Shown: positions 51,450 to 60,786, numbered from the stretch's first letter. The stretch: 64,000 nucleotides of DNA from Acididesulfobacillus acetoxydans (GCF_902729405.1 NZ_LR746496.1:2914001-2978000), one strand, 5' to 3'. Notes: a model not told the origin generated them from the sequence alone. Numbers and translations: made by a program.

Positions 51450-52046
51450 CTAAGGGCTCACCGGAAGCGTCTGAACGTTGCCGTCAATGAGGTAGGCCCG
51501 ATTAAGAGGCGGCTGCCGCAAACGGCTGTCCTCTTGCGCAACCTGAACGCGCACCGGTCCTGTGACCGCACGCCCATCAAGGAGGACTTCCCCTTTGAGC
51601 ACCTGCGTGTTCAAGGTTCCCCGACTGAGATCCCCAATTAAGCGGCCGTTTTGCCAAACCCTGACGGCGGCAGGCGGTTCAGCCCGCAATACCAGTTGGT
51701 ATTCCTCCCGGCCCGGCTGTTGCCCGGGCTGTTGACTTGGCTGCACGGCTGCTTGCCAGTCCGGCTGCTGAGCCGGTTGCCGGGTCGGCTGTTGTGCCGG
51801 AACTCCGCCCGTGAGAGCGGAGGCCGGAACCGTAAGAGGCGGGTTCTCTACTTTCGCCGCCATGGCAAAATACAAATCCAACGGATTCCTGGCTCTCCCT
51901 ATTTGGACCAGCACCAGCGCCAGGGAAGCGAGAATCATGACCTGAATCAATAGTTTTTCCAGGCGGTTCAGTCTGTTCAAGCGGTTCAAACGGTTCAAGC
52001 GGCTGGACACCGCTCCCCAAGGTCGGTACCTCCGGCGCATGATCAT
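51450..52046 (-). CDS. Membrane-anchored protein with Leu-Asn-Arg and Gln-Pro repeats
   Basis: 198 residues. A cytoplasmic N-terminus contains four tandem RLN repeats (SRLNRLNRLNRLNRLEK), predicted as an amphipathic helix. One membrane segment follows (about 33-50), then a Gln/Pro-rich spacer (PAQQPTRQPAQQP). The C-terminal ~85 residues form a beta-rich domain (VRVWQNGRLIGDLSRGTL) that would lie outside the cell. The domain resembles none I can name. Convergent or unlinked to hutP; function unknown. Confidence 0.65.
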   Translation of the reverse strand: MIMRRRYRPWGAVSSRLNRLNRLNRLNRLEKLLIQVMILASLALVLVQIGRARNPLDLYFAMAAKVENPPLTVPASALTGGVPAQQPTRQPAQQPDWQAAVQPSQQPGQQPGREEYQLVLRAEPPAAVRVWQNGRLIGDLSRGTLNTQVLKGEVLLDGRAVTGPVRVQVAQEDSRLRQPPLNRAYLIDGNVQTLPVSP

Positions 52047-52081
52047 CCCCCCACGAACAGTCTATGCGCCGTGGGGCCGAG

Positions 52082-53341
52082 TCAGACCGAGCCTTGCGCA
52101 TACCGTCCGGCGGCGCGCCCCGCCCTGTAACCCATGGCAAAAGCGGCCTGAAGGTTGTAGCCGCCCGTGACACCATCCACATCCACCACTTCCCCCGCCC
52201 AATAAAGACCTTGGACGCTTTTGGAAGCCATGGTCTTGGGGTCGATGGTTTTGACATCCACTCCACCCGCGGTCACGATAGCCGCAGCCAGGGGCAGAGT
52301 CCCGCTGACTGTCAAGGGCAGGCTTTGCAAGAGGGCCGCCAAAGACCGGCGTTCATTCCGGGTCACCTGGTGCACGACCTTGTCCGGGTCAATCCCGGCC
52401 AGCCTAATGATAACCGGGATCAGGCTCTGGGGCAAGAGGGCATTGAGCGCGTTTTTAAACTGCTTATTGGCAGCCTGGCTGAAATCGCGCTGTAAACGCC
52501 GGTCCAGTTGCTCGGGGTTGAGACCGGGTTTGAGATTAACTTCCAGTTTAACCCGCTTCCCTTGCCTGAGCGCGTCCCCAGCCAGCCGGCTCAAGGTCAG
52601 CACCAAGGGACCGGAAACCCCGAAATGCGTAAACAGCATTTCCCCCAAATCAGAAGCTTGTGCCCGACCGTCCACTTTTAAAGTCACCGCGACATTGCGC
52701 AAGGAAAGTCCTTGCAGTTCACTTACCCAACCTTCCGCCGTACGCAGGGACACCAGGGCCGGTCGGGGGGAGATCACCCGGTGACCCAGGTCTTGGGCAA
52801 AGCGATAGCCGTCTCCGCTTGAACCGGTTGCGGGATAGGTTGCCCCCCCGGTACAGACGATGACCGCCTTGCCGGGGTAAGTCCTGCCTCCGGCGACCCG
52901 GACGCCCCGCACTTTTCCCCCGACGGCAATCACCGCCTCCGCCGCCTGTCCGAGCTTGACCTCGACGCCGGCAGCCGCCAGGAACTTAGACAAGGCCCGC
53001 ACCACGCTCTCCGCTTCGCCGGCAACCGGAAAAACCCGGCCGCCCCGTTCGACTTTAGTTTCAACCCCATAGCCGGCCAGAAACGAGCGCAGGCGCACAT
53101 TGTCGAATTCGTGCAGTATCCCCTGCAGAAACCGTCCGTTACCCGGGTAGCAAGCACAAAAATCCGAGATGGGTTTGTCATTGGTGATGTTGCATCTGCC
53201 CTTGCCGGATATCGCAAGCTTGCGGCCCAGACGGTCATTTTTCTCAATCAAAAAAACGCGGGCTCCGCCGGCTGCCGCCTGCCCCGCCGCCATCATTCCG
53301 GCGGCGCCCCCGCCGATAACAAGGACCGTGTTCTCTGCCAT
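52082..53341 (-). CDS. HI0933/BaiN-family FAD-dependent oxidoreductase
   Basis: A 419-residue flavoprotein. The N-terminal dinucleotide fold VLVIGGGAAGMMAAGQAAAGG is followed by NDRLGRKLAISGKGRCNITND, a strong family signature. CTGGATYPATGSSGDGY is the second FAD motif and AGEVVDVDGVTGGYNLQAAFAMG the third. The family includes YtfP and the bile-acid enzyme BaiN; most members have no known substrate. Upstream is the polyferredoxin gene, 31 bases away and in the same direction, which could supply electrons. Confidence 0.92.
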   Translation of the reverse strand: MAENTVLVIGGGAAGMMAAGQAAAGGARVFLIEKNDRLGRKLAISGKGRCNITNDKPISDFCACYPGNGRFLQGILHEFDNVRLRSFLAGYGVETKVERGGRVFPVAGEAESVVRALSKFLAAAGVEVKLGQAAEAVIAVGGKVRGVRVAGGRTYPGKAVIVCTGGATYPATGSSGDGYRFAQDLGHRVISPRPALVSLRTAEGWVSELQGLSLRNVAVTLKVDGRAQASDLGEMLFTHFGVSGPLVLTLSRLAGDALRQGKRVKLEVNLKPGLNPEQLDRRLQRDFSQAANKQFKNALNALLPQSLIPVIIRLAGIDPDKVVHQVTRNERRSLAALLQSLPLTVSGTLPLAAAIVTAGGVDVKTIDPKTMASKSVQGLYWAGEVVDVDGVTGGYNLQAAFAMGYRAGRAAGRYAQGSV

Positions 53342-53372
53342 GCTATTCCTTTTACTGTTCCTTTCTAAAAAA

Positions 53373-54416
53373 TCACTCCGAGGCGGATGGCGAAGAAATA
53401 TTGCCGTCCCCTTCGGGAGCGGATGTCGCGCAGGCTATGCACAACGGCGGCTCCGAATTGTCAAAAATCTGCTTACCGCAGCGGCCGCAATAACGCGGGC
53501 TCCCTTCGTGCAGGAGGATTTTCCCCGTCAGCACCCGGTGAGAAAACGGCTTGAGGACAAAATCCAAAGCCTTGGACTGGCAGATCTCGACACAGCGCCG
53601 GCACTGCACACACTGGATCGGCCGCAGCACCAGCTGCACTCGCCCCTCTTTTTCCCGTTTCTCCAAGGCCCCCTGAGGGCAAATCGCGGTACAAACCCCG
53701 CAACTGGTGCACGAAGTTCCGACAAAGAGGGCCTGAAAAGGAATTTCCTCTTCCGGACACCCTTCCAAAGCCTCGGCTAACCATTGACGGGTGCGCGGGA
53801 TGTCATAAGTTTCGTCCGCGGCCAGTCCGGGCAGAAATCCCTCAACCTTCTTCCAGCCCAGTTCGCGCCATTCTTTTAATCCGGCTGGCCGCCGGGCACC
53901 CGGCAGTGAAGGCTTGACAACCTCCTCACCCCGGTCCGGCTTGACCTGAATTTGCACGAAGGGATGCTCGGGCCATTCTTCGTGCAACTGGCCAAAAATC
54001 TCTACCGACCGGGCGCAAGCCCGGCGATCTTCACATTCGGCACAAGCCCCGGTGAGAATACGCACGGGTTTAGAACGGGCCAGCAACATGAGGGTCAGCC
54101 ACAGGTCTCGGTCCGCCAGGCCGAGACAGGGGATCTCCCAGCCCAAGGGAGCCGCCTGCGGACAATTTAGGACGATCTCCTCCGCTTGAAAAAGGTAATC
54201 GTGCAACCCGTCGCTTCCCCGATCGACAAAACCGTCACTGGGGCAAGCGGCCATACAGACCCCGCACTCCGTGCAGGTCGCCGGATCAAGCTTTCTGAAT
54301 TCGCTGATCGCCTGGTGCGGGCAGGCGTCAATGCAGATACGGCAAGCCCTGGCAAACGGCTTCTTGACATTGAGACAATTATACGGATGATGCAACATCT
54401 GACTATTTACCGCCAC
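53373..54416 (-). CDS. Polyferredoxin-like 4Fe-4S protein
   Basis: 347 residues with four ferredoxin-type motifs: CRICIDACP (near residue 26) and CTECGVCMAACP (near 47) at the N-terminus, CTSCGVCTAICP and CVQCRRCVEICQ in the C-terminal half. It also has a CGRCGKQ...CIAC zinc-ribbon-like tail, and CAECEDRRACARS in the middle region resembles the selective disulfide/hydrogenase-type CCG-like region in cysteine density only. Start is GTG 54416 or ATG 54398. Soluble electron carrier; partner unknown but possibly the adjacent flavoprotein. Confidence 0.88.
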   Translation of the reverse strand: MAVNSQMLHHPYNCLNVKKPFARACRICIDACPHQAISEFRKLDPATCTECGVCMAACPSDGFVDRGSDGLHDYLFQAEEIVLNCPQAAPLGWEIPCLGLADRDLWLTLMLLARSKPVRILTGACAECEDRRACARSVEIFGQLHEEWPEHPFVQIQVKPDRGEEVVKPSLPGARRPAGLKEWRELGWKKVEGFLPGLAADETYDIPRTRQWLAEALEGCPEEEIPFQALFVGTSCTSCGVCTAICPQGALEKREKEGRVQLVLRPIQCVQCRRCVEICQSKALDFVLKPFSHRVLTGKILLHEGSPRYCGRCGKQIFDNSEPPLCIACATSAPEGDGNISSPSASE

Positions 54417-54487
54417 CGCTTACACCCCCATTCATCCGGCCCCCAAGAATCTCCTCTTGCACTCCGTTTGACTGTTTCTTCTCCCGC

Positions 54488-55201
54488 TTACAAATCTTTC
54501 AGAGTCTCATTTTCCACTCCGATCAGATGGTCCAGCATCCGTTGACTCGCCTTCGCCGCATCGCGCTCGCGGACGGCTTCCAAAATACCCGCGTGTTCAT
54601 GGTAGAGTTTTTCCAGCATCGACTTGGAGCTGAACATTTTCCTCCGGCTTATTTTCAGCGTCTGGTGCATCGTATCTGAAATTGAGTTCATAATGCGCAC
54701 GAGGATTTGGTTGTGCGTCGCCTGGGTGACGGCAAAGTGAAAGCGGTGATCGGCCACTTCGCCCAACTCGCCCGTCTCCAGATCCTGGCGCATGATTTCC
54801 AAGGCCTCGGACATTTCCCGGATCTCAGGTTCCTCCGCGCGCTCGGCCGCCAACCTGACCGCCTGCGTCTCCAAAATCTTGCGCACTTCCATCAATTGCT
54901 CCACCGTGTCTTTCTCCAGGGCCAACACCCAGGCCAGCGGAGCCACTACCGAATCCATGTTGACATGCCTGACGTACGTTCCTTCACCCGAGCGCACCTC
55001 AACCAGCCCCATCATCTCCAAAGCGCTGAGAGCCTCGCGCACCGAAGCCCTGCTGACCTGAAGGCGCTCCGCCAGTTCCCGCTCGGAGGGTAGGCGATCG
55101 CCTGGTTTCAGTTTACCCCCCGCGACCAGTTTCCGTAATTGTTCGGCTATTTCTTCGTATATTTTGCGTGTCTTGATTGGTTTTAGCTCCAAATCTGTCA
55201 T
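54488..55201 (-). CDS. FadR-subfamily GntR transcription regulator
   Basis: 237 residues. The winged helix-turn-helix is at 12-75 (LKPGDRLPSERELAERLQVSRASVREALSALEMMGLVEVRSGEGTYV). An all-helical FCD ligand domain with metal-type residues (HRFHFAVTQATHN, YHEHAGILEAVRERD) follows. FCD regulators respond to small carboxylates such as lactate, glycolate or fatty acyl compounds. It lies upstream of the polyferredoxin gene on the same strand, 72 bases away, so it may regulate that cluster. The ligand cannot be deduced. Confidence 0.93.
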   Translation of the reverse strand: MTDLELKPIKTRKIYEEIAEQLRKLVAGGKLKPGDRLPSERELAERLQVSRASVREALSALEMMGLVEVRSGEGTYVRHVNMDSVVAPLAWVLALEKDTVEQLMEVRKILETQAVRLAAERAEEPEIREMSEALEIMRQDLETGELGEVADHRFHFAVTQATHNQILVRIMNSISDTMHQTLKISRRKMFSSKSMLEKLYHEHAGILEAVRERDAAKASQRMLDHLIGVENETLKDL

Positions 55202-55297
55202 TCCTCATTTCCCGGCCTAGTGTCCAGACCTTTGCCTGCCAATCTCCAGTGTAACATGTCCTTTAGGCCGAAAGCTAGTGGGCATTTCAGGCAACTT

Positions 55298-55762
55298 TCA
55301 CTGGAAAAGTCTCTGTTCAAGCGCGGCCAGTTCTTGTTGGTAAATCTGACTCAGCCGGAAAAGAAGCCGTTCCAGATCCAGACGATGAATGGTCACTTCT
55401 TCCGGACTGACAAACTCGATTTTGCGGAACTCCGGCTTGAGCAGGATGGGCAGCAGATCGTCCAGATTCTGCAAACGCAGCTTCAGAATGACCGGAGCGT
55501 AAGCCACATCCTTACTTTTGCGGCCTTTGTTCTCTCTCATAGTGTATATATCCGGGCTCAGATCAAAATCTTCGATGACAATTCCCTGGAGGGGCACATT
55601 GCGCAAGAGGGCCACTTGCTGCTCGCGGAACAGCTCTGCCATCTCCTCTCTGCCTTTTCCCCCGAAGAAAAAGCGGCTGCTCCGGGGCTCACCCTTAAAA
55701 TCCAGGCGAACAAGTACTCGGATATGTTCTGTCAGGACTTCCTCACCGATACGAATTTTCAC
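55298..55762 (-). CDS. Conserved hypothetical protein
   Basis: 154 residues starting at a GTG behind GGGGGAT. Apparent beta-rich N-terminal half (RVLVRLDFKGEPRSSRFFFGG), then acidic and basic helices, ending in a Leu-rich helix (LERLLFRLSQIYQQELAALE) that could form a coiled coil. No membrane segment, signal or catalytic motif. It is divergent from the 55925 gene. I do not recognise the family. Confidence 0.6.
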   Translation of the reverse strand: MKIRIGEEVLTEHIRVLVRLDFKGEPRSSRFFFGGKGREEMAELFREQQVALLRNVPLQGIVIEDFDLSPDIYTMRENKGRKSKDVAYAPVILKLRLQNLDDLLPILLKPEFRKIEFVSPEEVTIHRLDLERLLFRLSQIYQQELAALEQRLFQ

Positions 55763-55924
55763 ACTCCATCCCCCATTAGTTCTTTAATGATGTTCGCCCA
55801 TAGCGCGCCGGGGATTTGTCCAGATCTAGATTCCAATATTCTACAAGAAATCCCTTTCTCCTTCTTCGCGCGCGTGAACCTCAACGCTTAAGGATATACT
55901 AGTGCCAACGCACACATAGGGGGA

Positions 55925-56443
55925 ATGAAAATGTTAAGAACGGTTGTTGCTGTCTTCAAGGGACCCGCTCAGACCAAAGAGGCTTTGGAGGAAATCCAGG
56001 GGGAGTCATTGGCCAATAGCAAAATATCTCTGGTTGTCCGCCAAGACTTCCTGCGGCAGCGTAATTTTGCCGAGGAAATCGCCAGTGAACTTTCCTATCG
56101 TCCGGTGGAAAAAAACCTCGACCTATTTAACGCCTGGCTCGTCCAAGCTCCTCCGTTCGATATTCCTAATCTCGGGGTTACTTTGGCCGCCGGACCGATA
56201 GCCAACACACTCAGTCATTTGCCTGACGGCGCCGGCCTGGCGGACGCCCTCCTCAGCCATGGCCTAAGCGGTGAGAGAGCCCGGCACTACGAACACGAAG
56301 TCCGCACCGGTCATTATTTGGTCTTAGTTGAAACCGAGCGGGAAAAGGTCAATTCCGTGGCCAATGCCCTCTCCTCCTTCGGCGGGCGCGACGTCGAGAA
56401 ATGGTCCAAAGAATTGGAACACCCGCTTTTCCCCGCCCACTAG
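55925..56443 (+). CDS. Uncharacterised protein, general-stress-17M-like
   Basis: 172 residues from ATG 55925 after GGGGGAA. The N-terminal strand-helix unit (LRTVVAVFKGPAQTKEALEEI) and later Gly/Ala-rich stretch GVTLAAGPIANTLSH followed by AGLADALLSHGLSGERARHYEHEVRTGHYLVLVE resemble the stress-response DUF1269/YflT type. Residues 119-126 (RARHYEHE) are the most family-like. A TATACT lies about 30 bases upstream. It is the only plus-strand gene in the right half of the window. Confidence 0.65.
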   Translation: MKMLRTVVAVFKGPAQTKEALEEIQGESLANSKISLVVRQDFLRQRNFAEEIASELSYRPVEKNLDLFNAWLVQAPPFDIPNLGVTLAAGPIANTLSHLPDGAGLADALLSHGLSGERARHYEHEVRTGHYLVLVETEREKVNSVANALSSFGGRDVEKWSKELEHPLFPAH

Positions 56444-56452
56444 GGTAAGACG

Positions 56453-57211
56453 TCAGTCTTCGTTGACATCAGCCGCCGGCAGACCTGTGATCTTCCTTAA
56501 CGCTTCCACTTCCCGCCTGTTCAGGACCCTGAACAAGCCCGGTTTCAACGTGCTCTCCAGACGGATAGGGCCGAAACGAACGCGCTCCAGCTTCAAGACC
56601 GGATAGCCCAAAGCCGCAAACATACGACGCACTTGCCGGTTTCTGCCCTCGTGGATGGTGATCTCGACAATCTCGCACTCCCTTTCCCGGCCCGCTGTTC
56701 TGACCCGGGCCGGAGCGGTTTTTCCGTCCTCAAGGAAAATCCCCGTCCTCAGTGCCCGGAGGGCCTCGGGCGCCACCCTTTGCCGCAGTGTCACCCGGTA
56801 GGTCTTCTCCACCCCGTAGCGAGGGTGAGTGAGGCGATAGGCTAATTCCCCGTCGTCAGTCAGAAGCAAAAGCCCGGACGTATCAAAATCCAGACGTCCC
56901 ACCGGATACACCCGAACCGGCACCCCGGACAGAAGATCCACCACCGTCGGGCGTCCCCGCGGGTCCCGGGCGCTGCTGATGACCCCGACCGGCTTATTCA
57001 GGAGATAATAATGCCGGCTTTGACCGGCGCGGACCGTATGGCCATCAAGGCGAACCTCGTCACTCTCCAGGACTTTCCTCCCCATATCGGTGACGATCAG
57101 GCCGTTGACCGCGACACGGCCGGCCCGGATCATCACTTCCGCCTGCCTTCTCGAAGCACAGCCGGCCTGAGCCAACAGTTTTTGCAGGCGAATTCCAGCC
57201 GCTTGTTCCAT
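56453..57211 (-). CDS. rluB: 23S rRNA pseudouridine synthase RluB-type
   Basis: A 252-residue enzyme with an N-terminal S4 RNA-binding domain (IRLQKLLAQAGCASRRQAEVMI) and the RsuA/RluB catalytic domain. The catalytic aspartate is in PVGRLDFDTSGLLLLTDDG (near residue 105). HEGRNRQVRRMFAALGYPV is the C-terminal signature. It modifies U2605 of 23S rRNA in E. coli numbering, or a neighbouring site. It converges with the plus-strand 55925 gene, 9 bases apart. Confidence 0.95.
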   Translation of the reverse strand: MEQAAGIRLQKLLAQAGCASRRQAEVMIRAGRVAVNGLIVTDMGRKVLESDEVRLDGHTVRAGQSRHYYLLNKPVGVISSARDPRGRPTVVDLLSGVPVRVYPVGRLDFDTSGLLLLTDDGELAYRLTHPRYGVEKTYRVTLRQRVAPEALRALRTGIFLEDGKTAPARVRTAGRERECEIVEITIHEGRNRQVRRMFAALGYPVLKLERVRFGPIRLESTLKPGLFRVLNRREVEALRKITGLPAADVNED

Positions 57212-57235
57212 CGTGTCTCCTTTGACTCAGCCGGC

Positions 57236-58666
57236 TTACCCACTTTTGCCCGCTTCCGGCTCGGGGCGGGCGGAATGCCCCAGCCGGAAAATTCCGGGCC
57301 CTACTTCCGGGTAAAGGCGGCGAATTTCCGCTGTAAAGCCGGGAGGCTGCCGGGTATTGGGGGAAACGACCAGGTAGGCGGCGGCTGAATCCTCCACCTC
57401 GCGGACGCTTGCCGGCAGGGAGCCTCTACTCAACCTGAACCCCGGTGTCCGCGCATAATAAAGCGTCATGGGAGGGGAATCGCTAAGAAGCAAATACTGA
57501 CCGGGCCGGAGATGCTTCCTCAGCCAGCCGGCCTGGACAAGATAGTCCGGATTCCAGGCATACCTCGGCGTAAGCAGGCGGAAGCCGTTAAAACAGACGA
57601 GACTCAGCACGACCACAGCCAGCACATTTCCCGGCGTGTCTTCAATTTTTCCCAATCCCCCGGCCGCCAGCAAGCAAACCCACGGGACTAGGGGAACGAG
57701 GTAATAATCCAGCGGAATGCGCAGGCAGACCACCGCCGCATAGAGCACATTGACCCCGCCCCAGATTAGCAAGGGCCGGCGGGCCGCCGCGGGCTGCCAC
57801 GGCAGCAGACAAACTCCCAACAGGGCCGCCGTCAAGAGAATACGCGTGAATCCATTGTAGATATTAACCCCGAGGGCCACAGGAAAGAAGTTTTTTCCCG
57901 AAGCCACCTGCCGGGTGAGAATACCTGAGACAAATTGCCCTTGTCCCCGGGTGCCGAGATGCACCCAGCCATAGTATAACACAACCGGCACCATACTCAC
58001 CACGAGGTAAAAAAAGAGAGCCCGCAAGAAGCCGGCTTTCGGCTGTTTCCGGGGCCAAAAAGCCAGCGTCAGGGCCACCGGCAGGAGCATCAATTGCGGT
58101 AATTTAGCCAGAGCGGCACCCGCAAACCCCAAAGCCGGCCCCAGAGGAAGCCCCCGCTGCCCGTTTCTCTGCCAGCGGGCGGCCGAAGCCAGGGCCCAGA
58201 CGCTGAAGGCCTGGGCCACCGGCTCCGGCATCACCACCCGTCCATAATAGACTGCCAAAGGGGTGACCGCATAAAAGCCCGCGGCCATGAGAGCCATACG
58301 CTCGCCCAGGAGGCTCCGGCTCAGATCGTAGAGCCCCCACAGGGCCAGCAGGGAAAAAAGAATGGCCCAGAGCCGTCCCCAGATGTCCGCCCAACCAAAG
58401 AAAGTCCAGGTCCAGGCGAGAAGGTAAGGCAAGAAAGGGAACTCCAGCTCCACCTTCTGCGGCACGCTGCCATCATAGAGAAGCCGGGGAAAAAAGACGT
58501 TCGGGATATGGGTCAGATGCCCCAGCATGTTGAGCCCCATGCTGGCCGTATCCGCCTGCCTCCAGGCCTGGTCATCGAGCAGGGGGTTCATAAGTCCCCG
58601 CAGCCGCAGGCCGAGCGCCAAGGTGACGATACAGATAAAAATGAGCCGTTTTGCCGCCTTGTTCAC
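57236..58666 (-). CDS. GT39/ArnT-like membrane glycosyltransferase
   Basis: 476 residues with about ten membrane segments. The N-terminal loop LLDDQAWRQADTASM carries the acidic residues that serve catalysis in GT-C enzymes such as protein mannosyltransferases and ArnT. It uses a lipid-phosphate-linked sugar as donor outside the membrane. Its start overlaps the end of the GT2 gene (ATGA), whose product is the kind of enzyme that makes such a donor. Acceptor unknown. Confidence 0.85.
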   Translation of the reverse strand: MNKAAKRLIFICIVTLALGLRLRGLMNPLLDDQAWRQADTASMGLNMLGHLTHIPNVFFPRLLYDGSVPQKVELEFPFLPYLLAWTWTFFGWADIWGRLWAILFSLLALWGLYDLSRSLLGERMALMAAGFYAVTPLAVYYGRVVMPEPVAQAFSVWALASAARWQRNGQRGLPLGPALGFAGAALAKLPQLMLLPVALTLAFWPRKQPKAGFLRALFFYLVVSMVPVVLYYGWVHLGTRGQGQFVSGILTRQVASGKNFFPVALGVNIYNGFTRILLTAALLGVCLLPWQPAAARRPLLIWGGVNVLYAAVVCLRIPLDYYLVPLVPWVCLLAAGGLGKIEDTPGNVLAVVVLSLVCFNGFRLLTPRYAWNPDYLVQAGWLRKHLRPGQYLLLSDSPPMTLYYARTPGFRLSRGSLPASVREVEDSAAAYLVVSPNTRQPPGFTAEIRRLYPEVGPGIFRLGHSARPEPEAGKSG

Positions 58667-59517
58667 TCTTCAACCCACTCTTCGGACCACTCTTCAGACC
58701 AATCTTCAGACCGTTCCCGCAAGCCCCCATATGCGGTGAACCGCCTGTGACGGAAAATCAAGGCGACATACCCTGAAATCGTGGCCCAAATCTTCATTTT
58801 ACTTGCGCCCTGTTTCCGATCATAACGCAACTCAAAAGGAACCTCACTCCAGCTGCGGCAAAGCGGGGCCAGTTTGAGCAATAACTCCACCGTGGCAGAG
58901 AAGTCGGTGCTTTCAATCAGCCGCTCGCCGTAGGCGGCAAACCCTTTGCGTACCAGACCCAGCCGGTAAGCGCGAAAACCGCAGGAATAATCCCGGATGC
59001 CCGGAAGCGGAAACGCACACTTCATCACGATACCCGCGCCGCGAGAGAGCATACGCCTGAGCGGCGACAAACCTCTTTGTCTCCCGCCCGGGGCATAGCG
59101 GGAAGCGATGACCAGATCGTCTCCTTCCCGGATCCTCTGGTAAAGAAGAGGGATCAGCTCCGGCGAATGGGTATTATCCGCATCCAGGGTGACAATCACA
59201 TCCGGCCAGGGGGCACCCGCCCCTTCCCGGCCCGCGGGACCCCCGTTTTCCGTCCAACCCCCGTGTTTGTACTCCAGCACCCGCCTGAAACCGCTGAGCA
59301 GGGCCGGACCCAAGCCCATATTCTCCCCGTGGCTTACAGCCTCGACCTGTTCGGAAAGGGACGTATACTCCCGTATAATGGTGCCGGTTTGATCCCGGCT
59401 CCCGTCATCCACGACAATGATCCGGTAAGGCAAGCCGCCGCAGGCTTTTTTTGTGTTCTCTAAAAGTGCCGGCAGTCCCTTCTCCTCGTTGTAGGCAGGC
59501 AAAATAATAAACAGCAT
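58663..59517 (-). CDS. GT2 glycosyltransferase (dolichol-phosphate mannose synthase-like)
   Basis: 284 residues. The GT-A fold begins FIILPAYNEEKGLPALLEN and contains IVVDDGSRDQTG and VTLDADNTHSPEL (DxD-type). LFKG-type region RDYSCGFRAYRLGLVRKG follows. The C-terminal tail is an acidic tandem repeat (SEDWSEEWSEEWVEE). It probably loads a sugar onto polyprenyl phosphate for the downstream GT39 enzyme, with which it is translationally coupled. Confidence 0.88.
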   Translation of the reverse strand: MLFIILPAYNEEKGLPALLENTKKACGGLPYRIIVVDDGSRDQTGTIIREYTSLSEQVEAVSHGENMGLGPALLSGFRRVLEYKHGGWTENGGPAGREGAGAPWPDVIVTLDADNTHSPELIPLLYQRIREGDDLVIASRYAPGGRQRGLSPLRRMLSRGAGIVMKCAFPLPGIRDYSCGFRAYRLGLVRKGFAAYGERLIESTDFSATVELLLKLAPLCRSWSEVPFELRYDRKQGASKMKIWATISGYVALIFRHRRFTAYGGLRERSEDWSEEWSEEWVEE

Positions 59518-59587
59518 ACCACCGTTCCCCCTTTTGGTTCAACAGTAGTATGCTCCATGTCTGAAGGAATAAACCCGGCTGAAAGCG

Positions 59588-60124
59588 TTAAAAAACCTTG
59601 GTCACTATCCAGATGGCAGCCAAGAGTCCGACCAGGTCTGCCAGCAAACCCAGCTTCAGTGCATACCGGTATTTCCGGATTCCGACAGAACCAAAGTACA
59701 CCGTCAGGACGAAAAACGTGGTATCGGTACTTCCTTGCAAAGTGGAAGCCAAACGGCCGATGAAGGAATCCGGACCGTAGCGGTAGATAAGCTGGGTCGC
59801 GACTCCCAGAGAGCCGGACCCGCTCAGCGGACGCATGATAGCGAGCGGGATAATCGCCGTCAGATTGGGGTCAAGCCCCAGGCGCAAGAGGACCGGACGC
59901 AAGGCTCGGCCCAACAATTCCAAGGCCCCGGAGTCGATGAAGATGCGCATGGCCACGAGCATCCCGATCAAAAAGGGGAGAATACGCACGCCGGTCTTAA
60001 ACCCTTCCTCCGCACCGGAAACGAAGGATTCATAGACCGGAATCTTGCGCAAGAAGGCCACGACCGGTATGACCAAAAGCAAAAACGGAATCGCCCAGCG
60101 CGAAATCTCTCCCAGCGCACTCAT
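59588..60124 (-). CDS. spmB: Spore maturation protein B
   Basis: 178 residues with about five membrane segments of the nucleoside-recognition (Gate) type: PFLIGMLVAMRIFIDSGAL and MRPLSGSGSLGVATQLIYRYGPDS are the family signatures. SpmA and SpmB act together in spore core dehydration. Its start overlaps the spmA stop (ATGA). Confidence 0.96.
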   Translation of the reverse strand: MSALGEISRWAIPFLLLVIPVVAFLRKIPVYESFVSGAEEGFKTGVRILPFLIGMLVAMRIFIDSGALELLGRALRPVLLRLGLDPNLTAIIPLAIMRPLSGSGSLGVATQLIYRYGPDSFIGRLASTLQGSTDTTFFVLTVYFGSVGIRKYRYALKLGLLADLVGLLAAIWIVTKVF

Positions 60125-60702
60125 GATTTTTGCCCGCGCCGAAAAAAGCGGTCCGCGATCATCGCAGCAGTCATCGCACAGCCGGTGGCAAAGATGGTGG
60201 GGCCGATGATCTCAGTCGGATGCGCCGATTGGGCTTTGAGCCGCACCGCGATAATTGTCGCCGGAACCAGCGTAATGGCCGAGGTGTTCAAGGCCAGGAA
60301 CGTGCACATGGCCGGGCTGGCAACCTCCGGCTCCGGATTTTCTTTTTGCAGTTCCTGCATGGCTTTTAAACCGAAAGGAGTGGCCGCATTACCCAGGCCC
60401 AAAAGGTTGGCGCTCAGATTCATAATAATCGCGCCCAAGGCCGGACTGTCAGGTTTAAGAGAGGGAAACAAAAGGCGAAGGGCCGGTCCGAACAGACGCG
60501 CGATCCCTTGGACCAGACCCGCTTCCTCCGCCAAACGCATCAGCCCGAGCCACAGGCTCATGACCCCGATCAGTTCAAAGGCGACCTCCACTCCCATCTC
60601 TGCGGCTTTAAGGGCCGAGGCGGTCACCGTATCGATTCTTCCTGTGACCGCAGCTACCAAGATGCCGCCTGCCAGCAGAATAAGCCAAATTAAATTGACC
60701 AT
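60121..60702 (-). CDS. spmA: Spore maturation protein A
   Basis: 193 residues with several membrane segments. Signatures: GVMSLWLGLMRLAEEAGLV and MNLSANLLGLGNAATPFGLKAM. Cotranscribed with spmB. A possible sigma-E promoter lies just upstream at 60721-60749. Confidence 0.96.
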   Translation of the reverse strand: MVNLIWLILLAGGILVAAVTGRIDTVTASALKAAEMGVEVAFELIGVMSLWLGLMRLAEEAGLVQGIARLFGPALRLLFPSLKPDSPALGAIIMNLSANLLGLGNAATPFGLKAMQELQKENPEPEVASPAMCTFLALNTSAITLVPATIIAVRLKAQSAHPTEIIGPTIFATGCAMTAAMIADRFFRRGQKS

Positions 60703-60720
60703 ACCCTACCCCCCTCGTCT

Positions 60721-60749
60721 CAATTTATGAGACAGAAGGGTGAATTAGA
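60721..60749 (-). promoter_or_regulatory. Possible sigma-E promoter of spmAB
   Basis: CATAAATT (60729-60722) is close to the sigma-E -10 CATACAMT. TCTAATT (60749-60743) lies 13 bases upstream as a partial -35. Confidence 0.4.
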
Positions 60750-60786
60750 ATATGGACAGAGAGTGTCTCACCGGGTCGGCCCTGTC

